Source: Punctularia strigosozonata HHB-11173 SS5 (Eukaryota; Basidiomycota; Agaricomycetes; Corticiales; Punctulariaceae). From it: DNA of 64,000 nucleotides. Within the stretch, counting starts at the first letter, position 1. Every line of letters begins with the position of its first letter. The DNA lies in assembly GCF_000264995.1 (NCBI RefSeq), contig NW_006767450.1, forward strand, positions 496,403 to 560,402. Reading direction: 5' to 3'. A program made the translations under genes and the position numbers. The notes beneath the pieces were generated by a model. The model saw only the letters and a program-made list of their open reading frames with translations, was not told the origin of the DNA and did no database searches. Positions 1 through 12,500 of the stretch are shown in pieces.

Positions 1-846
1 ATGTAGCCCTGCCTCTTCGCAAAGAAGGCGCTCGATTCTTATGATGATAGGCCTAGAGCTGACGATTCGTTTCTCGGACACGAACACGCACAAAGGATGT
101 CATACGCCCTTGGGGCCGTGATGTCCGTATTTGCTGCGCAAAAAAGCCATCCTCGGCCACTAGTACGGACTCCGAAGCTGTTCCGATCTGTCCTCACGCT
201 GCACGCACTGCCCCGAGCTGCGTTCGAATTTGGCCGTTGGCGTTAAGATCGCAAAGACAGGAAAACTCTGAGTGTCTCTTGACGCTCGGCACTAGCGCTG
301 GGTACATTTGAGCAGGGATGTGGCGGAGAGGTTGTCAGCTGCTTGTCTAATTAGCGTGCGCCGTTGTATTGTTGAGGACCGCCGCGGTGCGGGGTCGCAT
401 GTGGTTGTGTTGACTTGTCGATCGGACAGCACGATGGTATGTCTACAATGCCACAGTATTCTCGATATGGAGTCACTGGATATCGTACTTATGAGCATGG
501 CTGTACAGCTCATTGCGGCCAGCACTGTCGTGGCTTTGATGAAGCACGCTGCCCGCACTATGCCCGGTGACACCGATAACGGAGTCCCTCGTCCATTGGA
601 TGTCCTGAAGCTGGCGCCTACTTTGCGTTCTGATTGAGCACACGACCCCGAGGCTTGTTCGGACTGCGGCATTCGGGCAAGTCCAGATTTGGAAGGCTAT
701 GTTCAACGTCCAACTCTATATATACCTCGAAGTGGCTTCTGCTGGCAGACAGTCAACTATCCCGCCAACGAACGCAATGGGCATCCGGACTCTTTCCCAA
801 CCACACCCGCGCGATCCAGGACATAGAACGCCGACCACCTTGCGCT
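1..846. other. no recognisable gene
   Basis: Short open frames occur on both strands, but none shows a recognisable domain, a consistent exon pattern or homology to anything I know. The last part is probably the 5' flank and leader of the membrane-protein gene starting at 847. Confidence 0.5.
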
Positions 847-3402
847 ATGAATTCGTCCAGCGAAAGCTCGTCGTTCGCTTCCGAACATGAAGCTCGTGCT
901 ACGGTCAGATCGTCTGGCTATCGAGGACGAATGGCTGTGCCGTTTCCTTCTTCGAGCAGCCCCGTTGAAATGCTACTGCCCGAACTCCCGAGTGAGTTGG
1001 TGTTGATCCCTGCGTTGGAGCGTCCGGCCTAACGCGTCAGCAGGCGCTCCGAGGTTGGAAGCATCAAAGACATCATCGTCGCAGCAGACAAGCTCGGACA
1101 AACTCACGGCCCTCCCCGTCTCGCCGCCAGGATCACCTGGTATCGGTCGCGGTCGGGGTAACGCTCGAGCATCCCGCCGAATCGAAAACTCGAGCTCCAC
1201 ACAGTCTTCCTTGCACGAATACCTACACGGAGGCGTGACTCATGGCCTAGGTTTTCTATCAGCAATGTCCAACAATGAAAATCAGAGATATGCAAACACG
1301 GCGGAGAGTGACGATGAGCTTGCGTCACATCATCGGCGAGTGTCATTCGACAGCGACCATGGCTCCTTCTCGGCAACGCCACGGACTATCAAGCAATGTA
1401 AGTAACTCACGGCACAACATTTGTGACCCCGTGCTGACCTCTATGAAGCGGTTATTGCTCGACTTGCACAGGCAAGCGACTCGACGATTCGAGCGAGCAC
1501 CTCTACACCACAGCATCCCGTCAGACAATCGTCTGTTCGTGCCAGCACTTCCACTCCACTGCAGCACCACCTCAGAGATAATTCCGTCCGAGGAAGCACC
1601 TTCACTTCGCAACAGTTCCCGACCCGTGACTCCACCGCTAGACTGTCGCGGTCGACACTGCGAGTGGGCCCTCGTCTCCGAGGACAGAGCGTCGACGAGG
1701 GTACGCCGGCCACGTCCCGCGCGGCATCCCCTCTGCGTTTCTTCCAGTCTCTCACAGGTTTGCACCGCGCTCAGTCGCGAAGTGACGAGCCCTTTGTGCC
1801 GGTGGACCCCTTCCAGCTTCGCCTCAGTCTGCGCATCCGACCCTTGCGCAACCCAAGCTCTGTTATCGACGTCCAGCATCCTCCTGTCGCAGATGAAGAG
1901 GGTTACAACTTCGAGTGCAATGACACCATCGTGTGCTGTCTACCCATTCCTTGCACCAGCCGGAGAGCCTCTGTGGACGTGCCGAAATCGACCCGCACTG
2001 CACCGCTAGGCCAGGTCGCGGAGACGATCCTCCGAATCGTCTACCTCCACGTCCTGCTTCGTCTCCCAGCGCTCTACTTCACTCGCGTCGCGCGCATCTT
2101 CGAGGACGCCGAAGTGAGCAAAAAGGAGGTGCAAGGGATGATCGACGTCGCCGGGACGTCGCGGTTCGGCACCTGGGATAGGCGCGACGCTGCGGTGGTC
2201 CAGGGGGCCCTGCGCACAAACGCAGAACGGGAGGAGCGGGAGAGGCTGGATGTAGAGCGTCAACGGGAGGGCCATGGCCCACAGCCCCCGTCTAAAGGAA
2301 GACATGGTCGTCACGCGCGGGTGGAAAGCGTGCCGATTGCAACTGAGGGATCGCAGGAGAACACGATGCCGGTTTCCCCGACGTTGGCGAAGTTCAAGCA
2401 CTCCTGGGAGACGTTTGTTGACTCGCTCCAGAAAGAGTGGAAGACGCTCAACGTTGTTTCCGCATTGTTGTTGTCGTACGTGACCGCAAATCCTGTCCTG
2501 ATCGTCTGATGCTGACGAGTGCATGGGCATGTAGAGCGATCTTGACGATGTTTCAGATTGAAGATGCGGCTGAGGATCCTGTGACACGGACGGCAGCCCT
2601 CTTTTCCCTCATTTGCGCGATTATGAGCCTATCTTTTGGGTGTATCTTTACGCTCAGGTTCGGAACCATGAGGTCGATGTACAAGGCATCTCGGTGGGCT
2701 GAGGTAAGGCTTCAGCTATAAATCGATAGAATAGTATTGATAAAACCGCCGACGCAGGAGGCCCAGAAGACGAAGACTGCGATCTTTTGGAACGTGTGGG
2801 TGTTGCTGGGCATGCCTGCGATATGGCTGGCATGGTGAGTCAGCACGCCTCCAGCTCTCGTCCGTCGTTGATGCCCATCCAGGTCGGTCATCGCGTTTGT
2901 GACCTCGATTATGGCGTTCCTGTGGAGGACGGGGTCGACAAGGGACCCAGATGACCGCCCCAAGCTGTCGCCACAGCAGGTACTCGGTCCCCGGATCGCG
3001 CTTACAGTCCTTTTCGGGATAGGGATGCTGTATTTCTCGCTGTGCATCATCACCTTCCGCAGCTACGGCAGTATGGACGACATCAGGACGGCTGCGGCGA
3101 ACGCCAGGAGGGACGGTGATGATATACGACGAAGGACTGAGGACCGCCGGCAGCGCCAAGCCGGACAGGACGGACGCCCGAACGCTGGTTCACGTCCAGA
3201 CGCCCAAGAGCGCCTGGCCGACCCAGAGAAGAACAGAGACAGTCGCGCTGCGATGCATGGGAGTCGCGAGGCGGATGAGCTGGGTTTAGCGTCGATGGGA
3301 GCGCCATCGCCAGCTATCCCTGGTCGTGTGCGCGATGAGGTGGATTTGGAGAAAGGCGCTGGGCGTGCGCCACTTGTTCAGACATATGACATGGGAGCAT
3401 GA
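847..3402 (+). CDS. multi-pass membrane protein of a common agaricomycete family, function unknown
   Basis: Six-exon model: 847-991, 1041-1397, 1449-2475, 2535-2703, 2758-2834, 2883-3402. It keeps one frame and gives 764 residues. The first intron has a textbook donor (GTGAGT), a CCTAAC branch site and a CAG end. The first 250 or so residues are Ser/Thr/Arg-rich and probably disordered. A hydrophobic stretch (residues around 350) leads into LPALYFTRVARIFEDAEVS. The C-terminal half has several membrane segments: VVSALLLSAILTMFQ, ALFSLICAIMSLSFGCIF, NVWVLLGMPAIWLAW, and two more after the last intron. The tail is charged and polar. The WKTLNVVSALLLSAILTMFQ block and RFGTMRSMYKASRWAEEAQK are, from memory, strongly conserved in unnamed proteins of mushroom-forming fungi. 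No catalytic motif is seen. The start is the first ATG in frame with exon 2 and is the least certain point. Confidence 0.85.
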
Positions 3403-4811
3403 AGAGCTGCGTTAGAGAATGAGGTGATACATTACCCCCGGTCGTGATGGGGCCATTTATGGCTAATATTGAGGATGAATTGCAGTTCTCCGTGCGCTGC
3501 GGTGAGAGCTTGACTCGAATTCGGGATCAACATGACAAGTCCAAGCCATATCGTCATGCGTATACCTGAAGGTGCCATTGAGCAGGGTGCTAGTGCGCAG
3601 CATCAAGGCGTCATAGGTTGCGTGAGCACCACCTGGGAGGTCCGAGGCGCAAGACCTCTACGTCCGCAGGGTGGATACGACAGACTGGTAATCCAAACGT
3701 ATCGCGAATCCCGTTGTCTGGATTCGATTCGCCAGCTCCATGGCGGGCCTGATAAGATCGTTGTGTCCGCTGTGATGATCTTGTCGATAGTAAACAAGTA
3801 GCAGACCGATCCAGGCCGTACGACGACCACGAGGAGAACAGCATGCTGCGCTGTTATTGCGTTTCCAATCCTCTTTGCAGCCAAGGATGAGCAGTGTGAG
3901 GATGATGTTCGTCAAGGATACGTGTGTAAGCCGACTCTTAGGTCCTTCAGACCCGATTTCCCCATGGGACGTAGGCGAGGGAACAAACCTCCGATTGCAA
4001 ATGCCGCGACGCTTGGTCCTCGAAGAAGTCTATGTGATCGGGACTCTTAGGCACCTATCTTCCCATCCACCGGGAGACGTGTTAGACCGGTACGGAAAGT
4101 CGGACGCGAGCGGCGTGTAGGAGAGGCTTGATCGTGTGAGCTCCTCCCGGTGCTGCGCTTCTCACGTTGCGAGGAACTACGGGAAAGCCATCGGACTCGA
4201 CAGGTGAGTAGAACTGCTCGACAAGACTTTCGCTCAGCTGTTCGTGCATCCGGCCAGCAACGACAAGCAAGGTCCTGCGATACCCGTCGTATCCGCGCTC
4301 AGCTTCCAAGTAGTAATGTTTCTTCTGTCCGCTTGCGAGATGGCCTACATGGAGGAGTATCTCGATTGTGAAACGTGGCTTGCTATGTACGAGGCACCGT
4401 CCTCATCGCAGGCTGCGCCAAGCCGATGCATAAATATCCTCGATATAAAAATAAACCATCGAGAGACTATTCCGGTATATGCACACAGCGCCATCTCCCG
4501 CAGCAGTGAGCAGAGTACGAAGCTCGGCGCCGAGTACTGCTGACGGGAAAAGCTGAGCTTGATCGGAGGGCGAATGCTAGAACGAATGCAAGATCCTACG
4601 CCAAGCCAGACGGCGTGCTCGTGAGGCCGGTTTATTTGCGTTGAGCGCAGTCCCGATTTGCATGAATGCGCATCGACAGCACCAAGTCGCAGGTATAAGA
4701 AGGTCGGGGAGACGTTGCGAAATGGCCAGCCTGCAATCCAAGCAAGCCTCGAGAGCCAATCTCCCCACCACCTGATATCGACCACTTTACCGCAACCTTC
4801 CGCTTGCAAGC
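3403..4811. other. intergenic; possible degraded membrane-protein remnant
   Basis: No convincing gene. On the minus strand between about 3600 and 3950, hydrophobic pieces in different frames (for example NIILTLLILG and AVLLVVVV) recall the last membrane segments of fungal DUF6533-type membrane proteins, but they do not form an open reading frame. The final 150 bp before 4812 are the promoter and leader of the repeat-protein gene. Confidence 0.3.
4694..4699 (+). promoter_or_regulatory. TATA-like element upstream of the repeat precursor gene
   Basis: TATAAG lies 118 bp before the ATG at 4812 and is followed by a pyrimidine-rich leader (ACCTTCCGCTTGCAAGC). Core TATA boxes at such spacing are common in strongly expressed fungal genes for secreted proteins. 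This is seen by eye; no transcript start is known. Confidence 0.4.
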
Positions 4812-6469
4812 ATGCAGTTCAAGAAGAGCTTTGTTTGCTTCATCCTGGCCGCCGTCCTGGCCGCAACCGAGGCTCGTCCTGTGAGTATCGCTCGAAACCC
4901 AAATGTTGCAGACCAACTGACGTGCTGCGTGAAGATCATCCCGGGTGGTGATATCTCAGTTGCCGAACCTCTCCGTGGCAGGAACCTTTTGGCGTTCGAC
5001 GCCGTCAAGGCATGTTTCCTTCTCGCCTTGAGTGCGTCCAGAGTGATAACAGAGTTCTGTTACAGCGCAAGCACGGCGATTCCGGTCGTTCTCGTTCCAC
5101 TAGAGCGTTCGAGGCGCGTCGCCATGGCGATTCTGGCAATTCCCGCTCTCGAGGCCGGCGCGATGTCGAGTTTGAGGCGCGCCGCCACGGCGATTCTGGC
5201 AACTCCCGCTCCAGGGGCCGCCGCGACCTCCAGTTCGAGGCGCGTCGTCACGGGGATTCCGGTCGCTCCAGCTCCCGCGACCGGCGTGACGAGCTCGCCG
5301 CCCGCCGCCACGGCGACTCTGGCCGTTCCAGCTCTCGAGGACGGCGGGACTTGGCTGCCCGCCGCCACGGCGATTCTGGCACTTCCCGATCAAGGGGCCG
5401 CCGGGACGTCGAGTTCGAGGCGCGCAGCCACGGCGATTCCGGTCGCTCCAGCTCTCGTGGACGGCGTGAGCTCGCCGCCCGCCGCCACGGCGACTCCGGC
5501 CGCTCCAGCTCTCGAGGCCGCCGCGATTTGACAGCTCGCCGCCACGGCGATTCAGGACGTTCCAGCTCTCGTGGTCGCCGGGACGAGTTGACTGCCCGCC
5601 GCCACAGCGACTCTGGCCGTTCCAGCGCTAGGGGCCGTCGCGAGCTGGCAGCTCGCCGCCACGGCGACTCCGGCCGCTCCGGATCCCGCTCCAGTGGCCG
5701 CCGTGCTCTTGAGGCCCGCCGCCACGGCGATTCTGGTCGCTCCAGCTCTCGCGGTCGCCGGGACGAGTTGACCGCTCGCCGCCACGGCGACTCTGGTCGT
5801 TCCAGCTCTCGAGGCCGTCGCGAGTTGACCGCTCGTCGCCACGGCGATTCCGGTCGCTCCCGCTCCAACGCTCGTCGCAATCTCGAGGCCCGCCGTCACG
5901 GCGATTCTGGTCGCTCCAGCTCTCGAGGCCGCCGTGACCTCACCACCCGCCGCCACGGAGATTCTGGCCGTTCCAGTTCTCGAGGCCGCCGCGACCTTAC
6001 CGCCCGCCGCCACGGCGATTCCGGCCGCTCGCAGTCCAGAGGCCGTCGTGACCTCGCGGCCCGCCGTCATGGCGATTCCGGTCGCTCCCAATCCCGCGGC
6101 CGGCGCGAGCTCGCTGCTCGCCGCCACGGAGACTCCGGACGTTCCCAATCCCGAGGGCGTCGCGACCTCGCGGCCCGCCGCCACGGGGACTCTGGCCGTT
6201 CCAGCTCTCGAGGCCGCCGCGACCTCGCCGCCCGCCGCCACGGCGATTCCGGCCGCTCCCGCTCCCGCAGCAGCCGTACGCTGACCGCTCGCCGCCACGG
6301 CGACTCTGGTCGCTCGCAGTCCCGCGGCCGTCGTTCGGAGAAGGAGATCGAGGCTCGCCGCCACGGTGATTCTGGCAACTCTCGCTCGCGCGGTCGCCGC
6401 GCCGAGAAGGAGCTCGTCTCGAGGAAGCATGGGGACTCCGGTCGCTCTAGCTCTCGTGGCAGGGTGTAA
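4812..6469 (+). CDS. secreted tandem-repeat precursor with dibasic (Kex2-like) sites
   Basis: Exon 1 (4812-4880) encodes a signal peptide, MQFKKSFVCFILAAVLAATE plus ARP, ending at a GTGAGT donor. The main exon begins after the acceptor at 5062-5065 (TTACAG) with RKHGDSG at 5066 and runs open to 6469. Between them lies either one long intron or two introns around a tiny exon near 4960; I cannot decide. The mature part is 24 units of about 15-22 residues, core HGDSGRSxSRGRR followed by a variable linker such as DLAA, DVEFEA or ELTA, then RR. No other domain and no cysteines are seen. Regular RR pairs before HGDSG and after SRG suggest cutting by a kexin in the Golgi, releasing many near-identical HGDSG peptides. 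That is the pattern of fungal Kex2-processed repeat proteins, including RiPP precursors and hydrophobin-like repellents. The function is unknown. Confidence 0.8.
5066..6466 (+). repeat. 24-unit coding minisatellite, units about 45-66 bp
   Basis: Direct reading gives 24 successive copies. All but one keep HGDSG (the tenth has HSDSG). Position 8-10 varies (SSS, SRS, SQS), and the linker alternates among DLAA, DLTA, ELAA, DELTA, DVEFEA, EKEIEA and others. Copies differ at synonymous sites, so the array is not a very recent amplification. Because the unit is GC-rich and in phase, the other frames and the opposite strand are also open for long stretches; those are shadows. Confidence 0.95.
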
Positions 6470-6931
6470 AGGGGATCCTTCTTCAAGGAGTAGGGACGTG
6501 GGTCGCGAAGCGATCGACGCAGTGCTCAGGCCATCGTCTTCGGTGAAGTAGTTGTATATTTCAGAGCCCCGTATGCACCATCTCCCGGGTAAGCGCTATC
6601 TGTACCGTTGAGTAAAAACCAGTGTCTTCAGTACGTTGTACAAATATGAAATTGAGTCAGTATACCTCAGACTGTGAATCCATGGGCCATCTGACTTGCA
6701 TATTGTTGATATTCCATTGGTCTTAGAGTTCAATGAACGGTCTATCCTCTGAACTTGCAGTCTGATGAAAGTTGCCGTCGCGGTCCAGTGAGCGTGGTCG
6801 GTGACGGGGAGGTCCCAGAAGCAAACGTGACTGGAGATGTGACGATGTGACTCTACATAAGCTGCGACCGCTGCGAGTCAGGCTGCCTTTGCACTAGGCC
6901 AAGTAATTACTCTCGAATCTCCAACGATACC
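6470..6931. other. intergenic
   Basis: 3' flank of the repeat precursor followed by the promoter of the F-box-like gene. AT content is higher than in the coding parts. No further feature is seen. Confidence 0.5.
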
Positions 6932-7561
6932 ATGAACACTTCTCCTATAGAAGTTTTGGACGTCATATTTGCCTATGCCTGCTTGAACGATGTCACGACA
7001 GGCGCGGCGCTATCCCGCGTTTCCAAAGTCGTGCGCGCAGTGTCGGCGCGCAGCCGATTTCGATCTTTAGCGCTCAGGTTAGGCGAGAAGCAGCTCAACT
7101 TATTCTCTGAACGGGTATCGCAGCTCTCGGTGGACGACCATATCGATATCCGACACCTGCTCATCTCCATTGACGAAGTCGCGGGCAGGAGCCCTTGGGC
7201 CGACGATGGAGAGGTGGCTAGGGCTCGTGCCAACCTGTATAGGCACTCCTGGTCTCGTGCCTTGACAGGGTTTCGACCTCGCCCGGAGGAAGTGCGCCAG
7301 AATACAAGGGATAAGGAGACCGACGCGCGTTACAAACAACGGCAGCTCGTCGTTGAACAGTCCATCGCCAATATCCTCCGTGCCGCGAGCGCAACACTAC
7401 TCAGCCTTACGGTCATCGCCCACCACGTTGACCTATCCAGACTTCAGCAACCTTCTTCCCCGTTCGAACGTCTAGTCGATCTCACGTTAGACCTGGGCGC
7501 CCTGGGCGCCTTTTCAGTCCGCCACGCGCCCGCGTTCGCGACCGTGAGACGCTTGCATGTT

Positions 7562-7574
7562 ATACGGCGCATGC
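7562..7574 (+). repeat. target-site duplication, left copy (LINE)
   Basis: ATACGGCGCATGC, identical to 13916-13928. It falls in the F-box-like coding sequence at codons for IRRM. Confidence 0.92.
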
Positions 7575-7734
7575 GAGGACTTCTTCTCACGCGACCACCA
7601 CCAGCGCAATACGCGATAACGCGGATTGCACCGTCGCTAGAGAAAAGTAGTCTACTATAACCACCTATACCGCTCCGATCTGCTCTATATCTACAATACC
7701 GCCGTAGAACTAGTACTGGTAACAATCCCGGCAC

Positions 7735-9576
7735 ATGACAAGAGGAGGCACACCCGCCAGCGGGCGGGGTCGCACCTCCGCGAACTCAAACACTGCTACC
7801 CTAACAAAGGAGGAACTAATTAAGTCAGGCAACACCTCAGTAAAGTCGCTAACGGAAGCTAGGAAATACCTAGAGCAAGGAGGAAACACGGTCGAAAACG
7901 GCAAACTAGAACCGAGCGAGATCGCCAGACTGCTGTTCAGGGCAGCCCAAGACAAGCCGGAGAGACTCATGAACAACCTAGTTGCGTTCGCGTTCATATT
8001 GGAATCACTAAAGGAATTCGCAGTTATAGAGAGAGTAACAGAGGCCGTAAAACAACGCCTCACGAAAGTCCTCGACACCATCGACGAGAACCTGACGGAA
8101 CAGATAGATCGCGTCTTCGACCACTCCGAAACCCTGGACGAAATCGCCATTACACTACAAGAGAGTCACAAGCCCCCCATGGCCGAACACTCGCAGCCGA
8201 ACGGAGGATACACTCAGACAACGACACGTACATTGGAACCAGACTACGTCTCGCAACACAAACCGAACTCGTATGCTAACGCGGTACGCTCACCTCAACT
8301 CACACAGTTCACACACCAAGCTGTCCTCGACCGCAACGCACAACAAATGAAGAAGATCATCATCGACGTACAAGGCGAAAATACGAAAGCGATGGACGAA
8401 GAACAGCTCGTAGCAAAAGCAAACGTGACCCTCGAATTGATGCCGAACGATCTCACTGGACGTCCAGAACACATTTCCTTCCGCTCGGTCAGGAAGCTAC
8501 GAAACGGCGGCATCGAGTTCGAAGTCAACAGTGTGGCGTCGGCAATATGGCTACGAATCACAAAGGTGAAAGCTTCATTCGTCGAGAACTTCGGAGATAA
8601 TGCCACAATCAAAACCAGAGGATACCCTATACTCGTGGAGAGCGCCCCAGTACGATTCTGCCCCGAAGACCCAATCGAAATCACCCGAGTGGAACGCATA
8701 AACGGAATGGACGAAGGTGACATCCTCAGAGCCCGGTGGATCAAGGCCCCCGCCCGCCGATATGAAGGACAACAGTACGCGCATCTCTCCATCGTGCTCC
8801 GAACCGAGAAAACAGCAAACTACGCAATCCGATGGGGATTCGACGTGAAAGGGAAAAAGTGCGTCGCACGCCGAATGATGAAGGAGCTGATAAGGTGCCA
8901 TAAGTGCCAGCGAGTCGGGCTACACATGGGGGCGAGCTGCAGAGAGGAGAAGGAGACGTGCGGGACCTGCGGAAGCAACGAACACAAGACCACTGAATGC
9001 CCGAGCGCCGAAGATACCAACAACCATTTCTGCGCCAACTGCAAAGAGAAAGGCCACGCCGCTTGGAGTCGAGCCTGCCCCACTTTCATAAGGAAGAACC
9101 GCGAGTACCAAGAGAAGTACCCTGAGAACAACTACAAATACTTCGTTACTGACGACCCCTCCACATGGGAGACTGACAACTACAGAAACGAGGGATACCA
9201 AGGGCAGAAAACCGGCAACACGCAACACCGCTTCCAAGCACCAACCCCGGATAATGGCTGGGACCAACAATGGACGAGAAACCAGACGCAAAAACAGAAC
9301 AACCCGACCGCCCAACTCACAAGGGCAGGCCGCACAATGATGGGCTCACAAGGCGCGGAACCGGGACGATCTCAACCCCCACGCATGCAATCCAGACTCG
9401 ACGACTACGACTTTCGACCAACGCAACAAGGGAGCCAGAACCCAGCCGCGACCGCCACAGCAAGCCAACCACCCTGGGACGTTCAGCCGCTTACGGACGA
9501 AGAACACCGCCTATTCGAAGAGGCCGCAGCAAGGGAACCACGACCGGAAGACTGGGGAGCATCGACATCGACATGA
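7735..9576 (+). CDS. LINE ORF1 protein, RNA-binding, three CCHC zinc knuckles
   Basis: 613 residues, uninterrupted. The N-terminal half is helical and charged. Residues about 385-445 hold three zinc knuckles: CHKCQRVGLHMGASC, CGTCGSNEHKTTEC and CANCKEKGHAAWSRAC. The C-terminal 160 residues are Gln/Asn/Arg-rich and low in complexity. In LINEs this Gag-like protein coats the element RNA. The stop codon TGA at 9574-9576 overlaps the ATG of ORF2 at 9573-9575 as ATGA, suggesting coupled termination and reinitiation, known in several LINE families. Confidence 0.93.
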   Translation: MTRGGTPASGRGRTSANSNTATLTKEELIKSGNTSVKSLTEARKYLEQGGNTVENGKLEPSEIARLLFRAAQDKPERLMNNLVAFAFILESLKEFAVIERVTEAVKQRLTKVLDTIDENLTEQIDRVFDHSETLDEIAITLQESHKPPMAEHSQPNGGYTQTTTRTLEPDYVSQHKPNSYANAVRSPQLTQFTHQAVLDRNAQQMKKIIIDVQGENTKAMDEEQLVAKANVTLELMPNDLTGRPEHISFRSVRKLRNGGIEFEVNSVASAIWLRITKVKASFVENFGDNATIKTRGYPILVESAPVRFCPEDPIEITRVERINGMDEGDILRARWIKAPARRYEGQQYAHLSIVLRTEKTANYAIRWGFDVKGKKCVARRMMKELIRCHKCQRVGLHMGASCREEKETCGTCGSNEHKTTECPSAEDTNNHFCANCKEKGHAAWSRACPTFIRKNREYQEKYPENNYKYFVTDDPSTWETDNYRNEGYQGQKTGNTQHRFQAPTPDNGWDQQWTRNQTQKQNNPTAQLTRAGRTMMGSQGAEPGRSQPPRMQSRLDDYDFRPTQQGSQNPAATATASQPPWDVQPLTDEEHRLFEEAAAREPRPEDWGASTST

Positions 9577-12500
9577 ATCAGAACGACGAACAGCACATAA
9601 GACGGGGGATTTCATTTTGGCAACAGAACCTATGTAAATCTAACGACGCTCAACAGGACTGGCTATACACCATGGGGAAGAGAAAGATCACGATCGGCCT
9701 GGCACAAGAACCCTACGTCGACTTCCTCGGAAACTCCAGGGCGAACCATATGTGGATCCCAGTATACCCGACAACGCACAAACGGAAGCCGCGAGATACC
9801 AGAGTTTATACAGTCGTGCACAGATCCCTACCTCAGGACAAATGGGAGCAGATCGACATCGAAACGCCAGACGTAACCGCAATACGACTAACAGACGAAC
9901 GGGGAGATCTCATCGTGTTCAACGTCTACATTGATCAACAGCATTCTGACGCACTTCATCTAGTTGACAGGATCACAAGCGAGGAACGAACCCGACAAGA
10001 AACAACGAATCATGGACGCCCAATACACTTCCTCTGGGGAGGGGACTTCAACCGACATTCACCGCTGTGGGACGAAGAACGCAACGCTCACCTCTTCACA
10101 AACCGGAACAACCGCATGGCACAGACGCTGATAGACATGCTCGCCAAACATAACCTCAAGATGATCCTGCCAGCAGGGGAACCAACGCTATGTTCAACTG
10201 TCACAAAGAACTATACGCGCCCTGACAATGTCTTCGTCACAGATGAAATAGTGACAAGATGCACGCGATGCATAGTCGTAGCAGGAGACCGACCGCCGAA
10301 AACGGACCACCTCCCAATACTCACGGAGATCGACTACGACTTCGGAACCAGCGAGATTAGACCCCGCCGAAGATACCACGATACAATATGGGACGAGTTC
10401 CGCGAGACGCTCAAGACCGCACTGGACGACAAACCGTACCCAGAAGACGTGCGCTCCAAGGAGGAATTCGACGAAGTCCTCCAGACTATGGATAAGGCAA
10501 TATCAGACGCAATCGAGAAACACGTACCGATCAGCAAGCACCACAAGGTCTACTCGAAGAGATGGTGGAGCCCAACCCTCGACCGCTTGCGGAAGAACAT
10601 GCGGTGTAGTGGCCGAAAGGCGTTTCGACATCGCTCAGATACTTATCACCCTGCTCACGAGGAATACCGACTAGCGCGAAACAAGTACTCCCAGACGATC
10701 CAGAAAGCCAAACAGGAATGCTGGATGACCTTCCTTGAAGAAATCGACGAATCCAACATGTGGACAGCCGGCAATTACATCTCGACACCATCGACGGATG
10801 CCGGCAGATCAAGAGTACCAACACTACGCGACAAAGGCGAAAACGGAGACGTCATAGAGGCTAAGTCAAATAGGGATAAAACTCACATGTTTTGTAGAGA
10901 GTTCTTCCCAATACCTCCAGAGAACCTCCAAGTCGACGAGGACGACCACGAATATCCAGAACCGAAGTTCAAATTCGAGCCCATTTCGGACGAGCGGATC
11001 AAAAGCGTCATCAAACGCCTCGCGCCGTACAAAGCACCGGACTCAGACGAGTACTCCAACGCCATACTAAGACAATGCACTGACATCCTCGCCCCACGAC
11101 TAGGCGTACTATACAGGGCAGTCAACGAACTGAAGTACTGGCCGGAGAAGTGGTCCTATATATCGACTATTGTGCTACGCAAACCAGGCAAAGGCGACTA
11201 CACCAAACCCGGAAGTCATCGCCCCATCTCCCTCATCAAGAAGTTCGCCATGGTATACTCGAAATGCCTCTCCGAAGACCTCATCCATCAGGTCGAAGCC
11301 CACGCACTGCTAGCATCAACTCAATTCGGATTTCGACCGGGTAGATCCACGACCGATGCAATGCAATACGCCGTCACGCTCATCAAGAACGCCTGGCGCA
11401 AAGGAAGGTGTGCTTCCCTTCTCTTGCTCGACATCAAAGCTGCCTTCCCGCACATTATAGTATCGAAACTCGTCCACATCATGCGCTTGAAAGGAGTACC
11501 ACCTGAATACACGGAATGGATCAAGATGAGGTTCAAGGGGCGCACGACCACGCTTCAATTCGACGACTACAGCTCAGAGAAAATCCATATCGACGACGGC
11601 CTGGATCAAGGGGACCCATTTTCAACTATAGGTATGATATTCTACATCGACGACTTATTGAGACAGGGACCAGACCGCGAGGACGACGAGGACGGCATCG
11701 GCTTCGCAGACGACCTTGGCATCATAGCAACAGGGGACACCCTAGAGGAGTCCGCGGGTAAGGCAGAATCGATTATGGTACGGATTAACGGGGCCTTAGA
11801 CTGGAGCGCGGAAACAAACTGCAAGTTCGGCCTGGAGAAAACCGTATACATGGGGTTCACCAGGCGAAGAGAACCGGACCCAGAAGGTAACAAGAAGACG
11901 AGACCGATACCTAGACCCGATATCAGCATCAATGGTACAATCGTCAAGGCATGAAAGTCCGCGCGATGGCTGGGCCTCATAATCGACGACGAACTGCGCT
12001 TCCACGAGCACGCCGCCAGGGCTCTAGCAAGAGGGCAAGACTACATGCAACAATTCAACCGGATTGCACGCAATGCGAAGGGAGCGAGGTACAAATGCAT
12101 GCGATGTTTCTACCTCTCTGTCGCTGTCCCCAGGATGCTATACGCAGCGGAAGTATGGCTAACACCACCAGATAGACGGCGAAAGGGCACACAGAGATTC
12201 ATCAGCCGACTCGCCTCAATACAACGACAAGCAGCACTAGGAATTACAGGCGCCATGAGAACCACGCCCACTGATATAGTCAACGCCTTTGCAGATCTAC
12301 TTCCCTTCGATATCCTGGTCCATCAACACCTACACAGAAGCGCCATGCGACTTGCGACACTACCAACATCTCACCCACTGGCGAAGCACGTGAAACGAGC
12401 GAAAAGATACGTGAAGCGCCACCGAACGCCCATACACGAACTACTCGAAGCCTACAACATCCACCCCCAACATTATGAGAAGATCCAGGCCGTGCGACGC

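Noticed and set aside
5248-6430. Long open frames on the minus strand and in the third frame over the repeat array
   Set aside because: They arise from the GC-rich in-phase repeat unit. They have no start context or signal peptide and mirror the plus-strand repeats.
5066-6466. CRISPR-like regular repeats
   Set aside because: Units run in frame behind a signal peptide, vary at synonymous sites and have no unique spacers. They are coding repeats in a fungal genome.
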